64,000 bases of DNA, from assembly GCF_024741795.1 (NCBI RefSeq), contig NZ_CP102950.1:3720001-3784000 (forward strand). Direction: 5' to 3'. Below are positions 27,431 through 36,104 of this stretch, piece by piece. This DNA is from Arthrobacter sp. CJ23 (GTDB lineage: Bacteria; Actinomycetota; Actinomycetes; Actinomycetales; Micrococcaceae). A program made the translations under genes and the position numbers. Position 1 is the first letter of the stretch. Each line of letters opens with the position of its first letter. The notes under the pieces were generated by a model. The model did no database searches. It saw only the letters and a list, made by a program, of their open reading frames with translations, and was not told where the DNA came from.

Positions 27431-28726
27431 GTGGGAAACGGATTCGGCGAAAAGCTCCGTGCCGAACGGCTCGAACGCGGGTTAACACAAGCAGAGCTCG
27501 GCAAGAACCTCTACTCGCCAAGCTACATCTCCCTCCTCGAAACCGGCAGGCGCGAACCCACTGCGGAGGTCATCGAGGAACTGGCCCGGAGGCTGGAACT
27601 GGCCCCGAAAGCCCTGGAAGCCTGGAGCCAGCCCGTTTCGGTCAGCGATGCCGAGTATGTGCTTGCAGGACTGTATGCGCGGCAGGCCTGGGATCTGCGC
27701 GACTACCCCCTGGCGGCCAGCCACGCGGCCACTGCGGCCCAGATTGCCCTTGAAGGCAAGAACACCAGCGCGTGGTGGAACATGACGTACATGCAGGCCG
27801 AATGCCTCATGAAGCAGGGGCAGCTGAAGGAATGCCAGCAGATCATCCAGCACCTTTTGGAACACCCCATGGCAACGGAGTCCGCGGGCCTGGGCGTACG
27901 CGCCCGGCAGATGCTTGCCGCCGTCTGCCACGGCCAGGGCGAGCTGTCCACCGCCGTCGAGTACGCCAAGGAGGCGGTGGAGCTCTCCGAGCAGCTGCCC
28001 AAGGGCTCAACGCTCATCATCGGCGCCCACCGTGCGCTGATCGGTGCCCTGGCCGAGAGCGGCAAGCTGGACGAGGCGTGGAAGTACTGCGAGGCCATGA
28101 TGGAGCACATGGACGAACACGCCATGTCGCAGCTGGCCGGCGAGGTCGCCTGGGTGGTGGGCAACGTTGCCTTCATGCGCCACGACTACGCCGAAGGCAT
28201 CAAGCACCATGAGCGGGCAGCGAAGCTCCTCTCCCCTGCCAACGACATCGAGCTGTGGGCCCGGTTCAACAAGGCATCGGCAGCCGTCCGGCTGTCCTCG
28301 GGCATCGTGGAGCCGGAGACGCTCTCATCGATCGAACGCGCCGAGCTGGCGTTGTCGATCGTCGGAGGCAACCTGACGGACCAGCTCGAGGTCGCCTTCA
28401 TCCGTGCCCGGTGGCTGTACCTGACCGGCGACATCCTGGCCGCCGTCGCCAAGCTCCGCGAAATCCATGCCGACCGCAAGGCCCTGGCCCGGCACACCGC
28501 CGGCGAGGTCTCCCTGCTGCTGGGCAAGGCCCTCAAGGCGGCCGGCGAAAGCGAGGACGCCTTGGTCCACCTCGAGGAGGCCCAGCGCGACTTCAGCGCC
28601 GCCGGCGCCCAGGACCGGGTTCAGCAGGCCATGGACGCCGTCCTGGAAATCCGGCTGGCGGAACGCCGTGCAGCCGCGGCACGCGGCAACGCGTCCAGCC
28701 CCGGCAACGCGTCCATGGCGAGCTAG
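27431..28726 (+). CDS. HTH-TPR transcriptional regulator, RRNPP-like
   Basis: A 431-residue protein starting at GTG 27431 behind AGGAGG. Residues 4-58 form an XRE-type helix-turn-helix (FGEKLRAERLERGLTQAELG, SPSYISLLETGRREP). The rest is alpha-helical with tetratricopeptide character, e.g. AWWNMTYMQAECLMKQGQL, GVRARQMLAAVCHGQGELSTAVEYAKEAVEL, and LLLGKALKAAGESEDALVHLEEAQRDF. This layout and length match peptide receptors of the RRNPP group (PlcR, NprR, Rap, AimR), best known in Firmicutes. The divergent secreted repeat peptide is the obvious ligand candidate. The HTH and helical repeats are seen directly; peptide binding is inferred. Confidence 0.85.
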   Translation: MGNGFGEKLRAERLERGLTQAELGKNLYSPSYISLLETGRREPTAEVIEELARRLELAPKALEAWSQPVSVSDAEYVLAGLYARQAWDLRDYPLAASHAATAAQIALEGKNTSAWWNMTYMQAECLMKQGQLKECQQIIQHLLEHPMATESAGLGVRARQMLAAVCHGQGELSTAVEYAKEAVELSEQLPKGSTLIIGAHRALIGALAESGKLDEAWKYCEAMMEHMDEHAMSQLAGEVAWVVGNVAFMRHDYAEGIKHHERAAKLLSPANDIELWARFNKASAAVRLSSGIVEPETLSSIERAELALSIVGGNLTDQLEVAFIRARWLYLTGDILAAVAKLREIHADRKALARHTAGEVSLLLGKALKAAGESEDALVHLEEAQRDFSAAGAQDRVQQAMDAVLEIRLAERRAAAARGNASSPGNASMAS

Positions 28727-28740
28727 GCACCGCACGTACA

Positions 28741-28776
28741 GAGGGAGCCCCGGACCAGGTGGTCCGGGGCTCCCTC
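28741..28776. terminator. Two-way terminator between regulator and purC
   Basis: GAGGGAGCCCCGGACCA pairs with TGGTCCGGGGCTCCCTC around a one- to three-base turn. It lies between two convergent genes. Confidence 0.88.
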
Positions 28777-28798
28777 AGCATGTAGTGCGTGCCGCTGG

Positions 28799-29737
28799 CT
28801 AGGCGAACGTGCGTCCGGTCAGCTTCTCGTACGCTTCCACGTAACGGCCGCGGGTGCGGGCCACGACGTCGGCCGGCAGTGCCGGGGGCGGCGTGTCCGA
28901 GGACCTGTCCCAGCCGGATTCAGCAGAGGTCAGCCAGTCGCGGACGTACTGCTTGTCGTAGGAAGGCTGCGCCTGGCCCGGCGCATAGGTGGCGGCGTCC
29001 CAGAAGCGGGAGGAATCCGGCGTCAGGACCTCATCGCCGAGCGTGATCACGCCGGTGGCGGCGTCAATGCCGAACTCCACCTTGGTATCGGCCAGGATGA
29101 TGCCGCGTTCGCGGGCGATTTCCTCGGCGCGGGTGTAGATCTTCAGGGTCAGCTCGCTGAGGCGCGCGGCGATGTCGTCGCCCACCATGGCCACGACGTC
29201 GTCGTAAGTGATGTTCACATCGTGCTCGCCCACATCAGCCTTGGCGGAAGGCGTGAAAAGAGCCTCCTCCAGGCGCGAGCCGTCAACCAGGCCCTCGGGC
29301 AGCGGGATGCTGCAGACCGTGCGGGATTCCTTGTACTCAGCCAGGCCCGAACCGGTCAAGTAGCCGCGGGCGATGCATTCCACGGGGAACATGTCCAGCT
29401 TCTTGCAGATCATGGCCCGGCCTTCGACGGCTGCGGGCACGCCGGCGGCCGCGGTGGACGCCAGGACGTGGTGCTCCACGCCGAGCTGCTCGAACCACCA
29501 CAGGCTCAGCTGGGTGAGGATGCGGCCCTTGTCCGGGATTTCGCTGCTCAGGACATGGTCGAAGGCGCTGATGCGGTCGCTGGCAACCACCAGCACGCAG
29601 TCCTGGCCGACCATTTCCTTCGTCGCGTCGTCCGCGGGGACGTAGAGGTCGCGGACCTTGCCGGAGTAGACGTGCGTCCAGCCCGGCAGGTCCGGCGTCT
29701 CGGTGTCGAAGCCTGCGGCGGAGTTGAATTCAGTCAT
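28799..29737 (-). CDS. purC: Phosphoribosylaminoimidazole-succinocarboxamide synthase
   Basis: SAICAR synthase of purine biosynthesis, joining CAIR and aspartate with ATP; 312 residues, the longer actinobacterial/eukaryotic-like form. Motifs seen are YSGKVRDLY (ATP loop), VASDRISAFDHVL, ECIARGYLTGSGLAEY and LADTKVEFG. It starts 2 bases after the purD stop, so purD and purC are one operon. Confidence 0.97.
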   Translation of the reverse strand: MTEFNSAAGFDTETPDLPGWTHVYSGKVRDLYVPADDATKEMVGQDCVLVVASDRISAFDHVLSSEIPDKGRILTQLSLWWFEQLGVEHHVLASTAAAGVPAAVEGRAMICKKLDMFPVECIARGYLTGSGLAEYKESRTVCSIPLPEGLVDGSRLEEALFTPSAKADVGEHDVNITYDDVVAMVGDDIAARLSELTLKIYTRAEEIARERGIILADTKVEFGIDAATGVITLGDEVLTPDSSRFWDAATYAPGQAQPSYDKQYVRDWLTSAESGWDRSSDTPPPALPADVVARTRGRYVEAYEKLTGRTFA

Positions 29738-29739
29738 GC

Positions 29740-31050
29740 TCAGGCCTGCACTTTCGGGATGGTGCCGGTGTTGGCGGAGGACACGCGGATCTCGCCGCGG
29801 GCCGCCTTCCCACCGATGTCCGTGCGGAACTGGGAGCCGTCCAGCTGGACCAGCTCCACGCCGTCGTAGGCTTTTTCGCGGGCCTCCACGAGGTCCGAGC
29901 CCAGCGCGACAACCGCCAGAACGCGGCCGCCGGCCGAAACCACCTTGCCTTCGGCGTCCAGCTTGGTGCCGGCGTGGATGACGTGGACGCCCTCCAGCGC
30001 TTCGGCCTTCTTCAGGCCGCGGATGCGGTCGCCCGTGCGGGGGGTGTCCGGGTAGTTTTCAGCAGCCACGACGACGGCGACAGCGGTGTCCTTGGACCAA
30101 CGCAGCTCTTCTGCCTTGTCCAGTTCGCCCTTGGCGGCTGCCAGCAGCAGCGCACCGAGCGGGGTCTTGAGGCGGGCCAGCACGGCCTGGGTCTCCGGGT
30201 CGCCGAAGCGGACGTTGAACTCGATGACGCGCGTGCCGCGCGAGGTCAGGGCGAGGCCGACGAACAGCACGCCCACGAACGGGGTGCCGCGGCGGGCCAT
30301 CTCGTCAACGGTGGGCTGCGCCACGCGGTCGATGACTTCCTGGACCAGGCCCTCGGGGGCCCACTCGAGCGGGGTGTAGGCACCCATGCCCCCGGTGTTG
30401 GGGCCCTCGTCGTTGTCGAAGATGCGCTTGAAGTCCTGGGCCGGGGACAGGGCCACGGTGGTGCGGCCGTCGCACAGGACGAAGATGGAGACCTCGGGGC
30501 CGTCCAGGAATTCCTCGATCACCACGGTTCCGCCGGCGTCGAAGCAGCTCCGGGCGTGGGCCAGGGCTTCGTCGCGGTTGTTGGTGACCACCACGCCCTT
30601 GCCGGCGGCCAGGCCGTCATCCTTGACCACGTACGGGGCACCGAAGGTGTCCAGGGCGTCCGCGGCTTCCTCGGCGTTGATGGCCACGCGGGCCATGGCG
30701 GTGGGGACGCCGGCCTCGGCCATGATCTGCTTGGCGAAAGCCTTGGAGGCTTCCAGCTGCGCGGCGGCCTTGCTGGGGCCGAACACCGGGATGCCGGCTT
30801 CGCGGACGGCGTCGGAAACGCCCGCGGCAAGCGGGGCCTCGGGGCCTACAACCACCAGGTCGACGGCCAGCTTGGTGGCCAGCCCGGCGACGGCGGCGGG
30901 ATCATTGCCGTCGATCCCGTACGTGGGGACGAGCCTGCTGATGCCGGCGTTGCCCGGAGCCGCGTGGACCTCGGAAACATTCGGATCTTCGAGCAGGGAA
31001 CGGACAATGGCGTGTTCGCGGCCACCGGGGCCAATGACGAGTACCTTCAC
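29740..31050 (-). CDS. purD: Phosphoribosylamine-glycine ligase
   Basis: GAR synthetase of purine biosynthesis, 436 residues. The N-domain starts VKVLVIGPGGREHAI. The ATP-grasp domain includes VVKDDGLAAGKGVVV, and IEEFLDGPEVSIFVLCDG and the family signature RFGDPETQ are present. The start is GTG 31050; no ATG lies in frame before the motif, and the longer frame runs into the divergent asparaginase gene. Promoter space toward that gene is 96 bases. Confidence 0.96.
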   Translation of the reverse strand: MKVLVIGPGGREHAIVRSLLEDPNVSEVHAAPGNAGISRLVPTYGIDGNDPAAVAGLATKLAVDLVVVGPEAPLAAGVSDAVREAGIPVFGPSKAAAQLEASKAFAKQIMAEAGVPTAMARVAINAEEAADALDTFGAPYVVKDDGLAAGKGVVVTNNRDEALAHARSCFDAGGTVVIEEFLDGPEVSIFVLCDGRTTVALSPAQDFKRIFDNDEGPNTGGMGAYTPLEWAPEGLVQEVIDRVAQPTVDEMARRGTPFVGVLFVGLALTSRGTRVIEFNVRFGDPETQAVLARLKTPLGALLLAAAKGELDKAEELRWSKDTAVAVVVAAENYPDTPRTGDRIRGLKKAEALEGVHVIHAGTKLDAEGKVVSAGGRVLAVVALGSDLVEAREKAYDGVELVQLDGSQFRTDIGGKAARGEIRVSSANTGTIPKVQA

Positions 31051-31146
31051 AGTCTTCAAGGGTACTTTGTGCAGGGCGCGGACTCCTAAGGCGTTCAGCC
31101 CGTGGTCTTGATCGGCGCGGGACACGCCGAGCCATAGACTTACCTC

Positions 31147-32163
31147 ATGCCCTTGAGTCCGCATGAAACGTTCAGCGTGGAGTCCGCCGTGGAACTGGCC
31201 GTCATCGAGCGCAGCGGATTCATCGAGTCGCGGCACATCGGCTCCGCAGTGGTCCTTTCCGGCGACGGCACCGTGGTCACGCAGCTCGGCGACATCACCA
31301 CCCCGATCTTCGCCCGTTCCACCCTCAAACCGTTCCAGGCGCTGGCCTCCATGCAGTCCGGAGTGCCCCTGCGCGGCGCCCAGGTGGCCATTGCGTGCGG
31401 CAGCCATGTCGGATCCCTGGACCACATGGACGTGGTGGAGGGCATGCTCAAGGCAGCCGGCGTCCGCGAGGAGCAACTCCAGTGCCCGCCGGCCTGGCCG
31501 CAGGACGAAACAGCACGCAACTGGCTGGTGCGCTCCGAGCACGGGCAGTCGCGGCTGGCCTACAACTGTTCCGGCAAGCACGCGGCGTTCCTGTGGGCCT
31601 GCACCCAGAACGGCTGGGACACGCGCAGCTACCTCGAACCCAACCACCCCCTGCAGCAGCGCGTCCGCTCCGTGATCCAGGAATACAGCGAGGAAAAGAT
31701 CGCCCACCTAGGCATCGACGGCTGCGGCGCCCCCGTGGCCGCGATCTCGCTGACCGGCCTGGCGCGCGCCTACTCCACGCTGGCCAAGGCGCCGCGGGAC
31801 CCTGGCTCCAATGCCCGTGCGGCCACCATCGCCACGTCCATGCTCGACTACCCCTGGGCCGTGCAGGGCAGGGGCGAGGCCAACACCATCGTCATGGACG
31901 AGCTGGGGGTCATCGCCAAGATCGGCGCCGAGGGCGTGCTGGTCCTGGCAACGCCCAAGGGCGCCACCGCGGCCGTAAAAATGCTGGACGGCAACCTGCG
32001 TGCCACCACCTTGGTGGGCCTGACCCTGCTGGCGGTGGCCGGCGCCGTGGACATCCCGGGCGTCTCCAGCGTGCTGGAAAAGGTGGTGGAGCCCGTGCTG
32101 GGCGGTGGCCGCCCGGTCGGCAAGATCCGCCTGGGACACGCCGTGTCCGCGATGCTCGACTGA
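31147..32163 (+). CDS. L-asparaginase, type II-like (AnsA/ReAII family)
   Basis: A 338-residue member of the asparaginase_II family (Rhizobium etli type), unrelated to E. coli asparaginases. RSTLKPFQALA carries the serine and lysine, CGSHVGS a conserved segment, and NCSGKHAAFLWAC the second catalytic Ser-Lys and metal-linked cysteines known in this group. It hydrolyses asparagine to aspartate and ammonia. The next gene begins 30 bases later and may be co-transcribed. Confidence 0.88.
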   Translation: MPLSPHETFSVESAVELAVIERSGFIESRHIGSAVVLSGDGTVVTQLGDITTPIFARSTLKPFQALASMQSGVPLRGAQVAIACGSHVGSLDHMDVVEGMLKAAGVREEQLQCPPAWPQDETARNWLVRSEHGQSRLAYNCSGKHAAFLWACTQNGWDTRSYLEPNHPLQQRVRSVIQEYSEEKIAHLGIDGCGAPVAAISLTGLARAYSTLAKAPRDPGSNARAATIATSMLDYPWAVQGRGEANTIVMDELGVIAKIGAEGVLVLATPKGATAAVKMLDGNLRATTLVGLTLLAVAGAVDIPGVSSVLEKVVEPVLGGGRPVGKIRLGHAVSAMLD

Positions 32164-32192
32164 GCCAGTAGCAGTAAGGGAAGGGCCGAACC

Positions 32193-32609
32193 ATGGCTGT
32201 TGCACGGCGCCGGATCGACGTCGAAGAGGGCCGCGCCGCGCTCGCGGCGTGGCAGGCCGCCGTCGGGCAGTCCGCCTCCGGGCAGTCCACCGCCGGGGGC
32301 GCTGCCTCCGGGGCCGGCACCCCGCCGTCGCGCACTGTCATGGCGACGGCGGTCCGCTACACCCTTGAGGAAGTCACCGCCCGCGCGCCCGGGAATTCCG
32401 TGGAGGTCCGGGTGCCGCCGTTCGGCGTCACGCAGTGCGTGGAGGGCCCGCGGCACACGCGCGGCACTCCCCCCAACGTCATAGAGTGCGACGCCGGTAC
32501 CTGGCTTGAGCTGGTGATCGGCCGCTTGGCCTGGGCGGACGCCGTGAACGCCGGCCGGGTTGCCGCCTCCGGTCTGCGCGCGGACCTGTCCGGGCTCCTG
32601 CCACTCTGA
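32193..32609 (+). CDS. Sterol-carrier-type (SCP_3) small protein
   Basis: A 138-residue protein of the bacterial sterol-carrier-related family common in actinobacteria. An N-terminal helix ([20 protein letters not shown]) and an Ala/Gly-rich linker are followed by [32 protein letters not shown], then the lipid-binding-like [24 protein letters not shown]. The ligand is unknown. ATG 32193 follows AAGGGAAGGG. Confidence 0.8.
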   Translation: MAVARRRIDVEEGRAALAAWQAAVGQSASGQSTAGGAASGAGTPPSRTVMATAVRYTLEEVTARAPGNSVEVRVPPFGVTQCVEGPRHTRGTPPNVIECDAGTWLELVIGRLAWADAVNAGRVAASGLRADLSGLLPL

Positions 32610-32636
32610 AGCCGGCCCCGCCCTGAACTGCGCAAA

Positions 32637-32678
32637 CGCGGCAACGCCCCTCGGAATCTCCTGAGGGGCGTTGCCGCG
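32637..32678. terminator. Two-way terminator between SCP gene and dctA
   Basis: A perfect 16-bp stem, CGCGGCAACGCCCCTC (32637-32652) with GAGGGGCGTTGCCGCG (32663-32678). Confidence 0.88.
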
Positions 32679-32698
32679 TCACAGCGGTTGCGGGACGG

Positions 32699-34186
32699 TT
32701 AGTCCGGTAAGTCGGCGCCGTCCTTCTGCCCGGGCCTGCTCATCTCGAACTGCGGGATCTCGTCCGCTTTGGGGCCCCCGCGGAACTTCGGCGAGGGAGA
32801 CTGGCCTTCGCTGATGCGCTCGAGTTCCTGTTCCTCGAAGACCTCCTCGGCGCCCAGCATGATGGCCGAGTCCTCGTTGGTGATCTCGCCGCGGAAGGCG
32901 CGGAGCATGACGGAGCGGTCGAACTGGCCTTCCCATTTGGCGACGACGAACGTTGCCACGCAGTTGCCCAGCAGGTTGACCACGACGCGCATGGAGTCCA
33001 TGAGGCGGTCCGCACCCAGGAGCAGGGCGACGCCGGCAACCGGGAAGATGCCGAGGGCGGCGGCCGTTGCCGAGAGGGCCAGGAAGGACGAGCCGGGGAC
33101 GCCGGCCATGCCCTTGGAGGTCAGGAGCAGCACGCCGAGCGCTGCCAGCTGCTGGCCGAGATCAAGGTTGTGGCCGAAGGCCTGGGCCAGGAAGAGCAGC
33201 GAAATGGAGAGGTAGATCGCGGCGCCGTCCAGGTTGAAGGAGTACCCCGTGGGGACCACCAGGCCTGTGGTGGCGCGGGAGCAGCCGGCGTTGGTCAGCT
33301 TGGTCATGATGCGCGGCATCACGGCTTCCGTGGACGCCGTGCCCAGTGCCAGGAGGAATTCCTCGCGGGTGTACTTGAGGAAGTGCCACAGCGGAACGCG
33401 GGCGAAGCCCCAGGCCACCAGGAACAGCAGGCCGATGAAGACGATGGCCGCGCCGTAGCAGGCCGCGATCAGCAGGGCGTAGGTTCCGAGGGTGCCGAGT
33501 CCGTACTGGCCGATGATGAACGCCATGGCTCCGAAGGCCCCGATGGGCGCCACCTTCATGATCCAGGACATGATCTTGAAGATGAGCTCCAGGACGGTTT
33601 CCATGAGGCTGATGACCGGCATGCAGCGTTCGCGGCCGATGACCACAATGGCCGCACCGAAGAAGACGGAGAAGAACAGGACCTGGAGCAGGCTGTTGCT
33701 GGCGAAGGCGCCGATGACGGACGTGGGGATGACGTCCAGGATGAAGGACGCGGCATCCTTGGGCACTGCGTGGCCGGTCTTGGCGTCCAGGGCTTCCTGG
33801 GACAGCGTGCTCGGATCGATGTGCAGTCCTGCACCGGGCTGGACCAGGTTTCCGACAATCAGGCCGAAGACCAGGGCAAAGAGGGTGGCGCCGGTGAAGT
33901 ACAGCAGGGCCTTGACCCCGACTCGTCCGACCGCCTTGACGTCGCCCACTGCCGAAATGCCGGTGACAATCACCAGGAAGATCAGCGGGGCAATGATCAT
34001 CTTGATGAGTTGGATGAAACCATCGCCCAGTGGCCGGAGCGTGGACCCGATGTTCGGCCAGAAGTGGCCGATGAGCACGCCTGCGACGACGGCGATCAGG
34101 ATTTGAAAGAAGAGCGACTTATACAGTGGCTTCTTCTTCTGCGGGGCCGAACTCGCCTTCAGCGCCGCGGAGTCTGGGATCTTCAT
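32699..34186 (-). CDS. dctA: C4-dicarboxylate:cation symporter
   Basis: A DAACS-family carrier, 495 residues, importing succinate, fumarate and malate. Hydrophobic spans start at LFFQILIAVVAGVLIGHFWP. Hairpin and substrate motifs include SSTEAVMPRIMTKL-type (TASTEAVMPR), PTGYSFNLDGAAIYL and the MAGVPGSSF loop. ATG 34186 starts MKIPDS; an earlier GTG at 34219 also lacks a binding site, so the start is uncertain. Upstream lie a CRP-like site and two 15-bp operators shared with the purine genes, implying control by both. It supplies malate, the intermediate of the glyoxylate route encoded at 58-61 kb. Confidence 0.93.
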   Translation of the reverse strand: MKIPDSAALKASSAPQKKKPLYKSLFFQILIAVVAGVLIGHFWPNIGSTLRPLGDGFIQLIKMIIAPLIFLVIVTGISAVGDVKAVGRVGVKALLYFTGATLFALVFGLIVGNLVQPGAGLHIDPSTLSQEALDAKTGHAVPKDAASFILDVIPTSVIGAFASNSLLQVLFFSVFFGAAIVVIGRERCMPVISLMETVLELIFKIMSWIMKVAPIGAFGAMAFIIGQYGLGTLGTYALLIAACYGAAIVFIGLLFLVAWGFARVPLWHFLKYTREEFLLALGTASTEAVMPRIMTKLTNAGCSRATTGLVVPTGYSFNLDGAAIYLSISLLFLAQAFGHNLDLGQQLAALGVLLLTSKGMAGVPGSSFLALSATAAALGIFPVAGVALLLGADRLMDSMRVVVNLLGNCVATFVVAKWEGQFDRSVMLRAFRGEITNEDSAIMLGAEEVFEEQELERISEGQSPSPKFRGGPKADEIPQFEMSRPGQKDGADLPD

Positions 34187-34238
34187 TGATCTGTACCAAT
34201 CAGTTGGGAACAGCCCCACATTTGGGGGATGTTTTCAA

Positions 34239-34254
34239 TGTAATCCCAGTCACA
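34239..34254. promoter_or_regulatory. CRP/GlxR-like site upstream of dctA
   Basis: TGTAA-TCCCAG-TCACA differs at one base from TGTGA-N6-TCACA. The regulator encoded at 16883-17560 would be the natural ligand. Confidence 0.5.
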
Positions 34255-34257
34255 TCA

Positions 34258-34293
34258 TTCCGCAAGGGGAAAATGAATTTCCATATTGCGGAA
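34258..34293. promoter_or_regulatory. Tandem 15-bp operators upstream of dctA
   Basis: TTCCGCAAGGGGAAA (34258-34272) and TTCCATATTGCGGAA (34279-34293) start 21 bp apart. The second is close to the perfect palindrome at the NCS1 permease gene. They belong to the set proposed for the IclR regulon. Confidence 0.7.
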
Positions 34294-34354
34294 GTCACAT
34301 TTGGTGTGAAGCTCACTGATGGTGGCTTTCCGACCCTCTTTGACGGTTAAACGC

Positions 34355-34387
34355 CTGCGACACGCCCTTGGTCAGGGCGTGTCGCAG
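34355..34387. terminator. Terminator of the NCS1-racemase-SDR operon
   Basis: CTGCGACACGCCCT (34355-34368) pairs with AGGGCGTGTCGCAG (34374-34387). On the reverse strand it lies 64 bases after the SDR stop. Confidence 0.85.
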
Positions 34388-34450
34388 TCAGGGGGAAGCC
34401 AATGAAGGTCAGGACGGAAGCCGGGCGGCTGGGCGGCGGCGCTCCGGAGC

Positions 34451-35215
34451 CTAGCCGCGGCCAACGAAGGGCATGCCGGCGGCCGTGACCACCACGGAGC
34501 CGACGCTCGCCGTGGCCGGCATGTTGGCCATCATGAGGACGGCACGGGCGGCGTCCTCCACCGGGAACATGGGTTCCACGCGGCGGCTGCCGTCGGCCTG
34601 GAGGGCACCGGAACCGACGCCGATGGTGTCCATGATCTCGGTGCGTGTGTTGCCGATGTCGATCTGGCCGCACGTGATGCCGAAGGGCCGCCCGTCCAGT
34701 TCGATGCTCTTGGTCAGGCCGGACATGGCGTGCTTGCTCACCGTGTACGCCACGGACAGTGGCCGCGGCGAATGCGCCGAGATGGAGCCGTTGTTGATGA
34801 TCCGCCCGCCCTGCGGTTCCTGCGCCTTCATGGTCCGCACGGCCTCCGCCGCGCACAGCATGGACCCGGTGACGTTTACGGCCAGGGTGGACTCCCAGTC
34901 GGCAACGCTGATCTGGTCCACGCTGCCGGAGGGGCCGAAGATGCCGGCGTTGTTGAAGAGCACATCCACCCTCCCCCAGCGCTGGCGGGCCGCGGCGAAA
35001 AGCCGCCCGACGTCGTCGGGCACCGTGACATCGCACGGCACCGCAAGGGCGTCCGGGTGCCCGTCCGCCGTCTCAACGAGCTGCGCCTCGCGGCGCCCGG
35101 CGAGGGCCACGCGGTAGCCCTCGGCCAGGAGGAGCCGGGCGACCGCCCGACCGATCCCGGAGCCGGCTCCGGTCACGACGGCGACGCGGGGCGCGGCAGC
35201 GGCTGTTTGGTTCAC
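34451..35215 (-). CDS. Short-chain dehydrogenase/reductase
   Basis: A classical SDR of 254 residues. The NAD(P) motif is [14 protein letters not shown], the structural motif [10 protein letters not shown], and the catalytic set is Ser in NGSISAHS with Tyr-Lys in YTVSK. GTG 35215 follows CAGGAGA at ideal spacing and is better than the ATG at 35242. It ends the operon begun by the NCS1 permease. The substrate is unknown; by context it could be an aldehyde or hydroxyacid formed in ureide or hydantoin breakdown. Confidence 0.88.
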   Translation of the reverse strand: MNQTAAAAPRVAVVTGAGSGIGRAVARLLLAEGYRVALAGRREAQLVETADGHPDALAVPCDVTVPDDVGRLFAAARQRWGRVDVLFNNAGIFGPSGSVDQISVADWESTLAVNVTGSMLCAAEAVRTMKAQEPQGGRIINNGSISAHSPRPLSVAYTVSKHAMSGLTKSIELDGRPFGITCGQIDIGNTRTEIMDTIGVGSGALQADGSRRVEPMFPVEDAARAVLMMANMPATASVGSVVVTAAGMPFVGRG

Positions 35216-35262
35216 GTGGTTCTCCTGGCGGATCGGCTGCACGGACTGCTTGGCCGCATGGC

Positions 35263-36006
35263 TTAGTGGGCCGCGGGGACGTCCACCGCGGTCAGGGGCC
35301 AGCCTATGACAGTCTTGGGGCGCGGTGCGGCGTACGTGCGGACCTTGGACGTGGACAAGCCCAGGCGGACCAGGGATTCGGCGATGGTGACGGCGGCGGC
35401 GACGCCGTCCACCACCGGGACGCCGGCGCGCTGGCGGATCTGCTCGTCGAGCCCGGCCATGCCGCCGCAGCCGAGGACGATGACCTCGGCCTTGTCGTCA
35501 CGGACGGCGGCCAGCGCCTGCTGGACGATCGCTTCCACGGCGCGGTCGGGGTGCTCCTCCAGCTCCAGCACGGCCATGCCGCTGGCACGCACGGAGGCGC
35601 AACGGGCGTCGAGGCCGGCCAGCTTGAGCCGGTCTTCAATCAGGGGGACGGCCCGGTCCAGGGTGGTAACCACGGAATATTTGTGGCCGAGGAACATGGC
35701 CGTGCTCGCGGCTGCCTCGGTGATATCCACCACCGGGACGTCCAGGAGTTCCTGGAGGCCTTCGCGGCCGTGTTCGCCGTAGCCTGCCTGGATGACGGCG
35801 TCGAACGGTTCCGGGTAGTTGACCACGCGGTCCATAACGGCGATGGCGGCGAGGTAGCTTTCGAAGTTCCCCTCGCAGGAATCGGCACCGAAGCGCGGGG
35901 TAATGCCGATGATTTCCGTGCCGGGGGCGGCCGCACCGCGGGCCTGGGCTGCGATGGAATCGGTCATGGACTGCGTGGTGTTCACGTTTGCGACAAGGAT
36001 GCGCAT
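35263..36006 (-). CDS. Asp/Glu (hydantoin/allantoin) racemase-family protein with one catalytic cysteine
   Basis: A 247-residue member of the Asp/Glu/hydantoin racemase superfamily ([15 protein letters not shown] start). The second catalytic cysteine is present ([11 protein letters not shown]). At the first, where racemases have a cysteine in an IACFGD-like motif, this protein reads IQAGYGEHG, with glycine in place of Cys. The one-cysteine pattern is known from arylmalonate decarboxylase, so the reaction may not be a two-base racemisation. The gene sits after an NCS1 permease, like the hydantoin and allantoin clusters where such proteins occur. Allantoin or hydantoin as substrate is inference. 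Confidence 0.8.
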   Translation of the reverse strand: MRILVANVNTTQSMTDSIAAQARGAAAPGTEIIGITPRFGADSCEGNFESYLAAIAVMDRVVNYPEPFDAVIQAGYGEHGREGLQELLDVPVVDITEAAASTAMFLGHKYSVVTTLDRAVPLIEDRLKLAGLDARCASVRASGMAVLELEEHPDRAVEAIVQQALAAVRDDKAEVIVLGCGGMAGLDEQIRQRAGVPVVDGVAAAVTIAESLVRLGLSTSKVRTYAAPRPKTVIGWPLTAVDVPAAH

Positions 36007-36104
36007 GGTGTCCTCTCAATCAATGCAGGCGCCCGCCCGTTCCGGATTCACGGGGAAGGACGGGCACCGGCTTGATGGTGCTTGGGTCTTGCTGGGGGGT
36101 GTTG

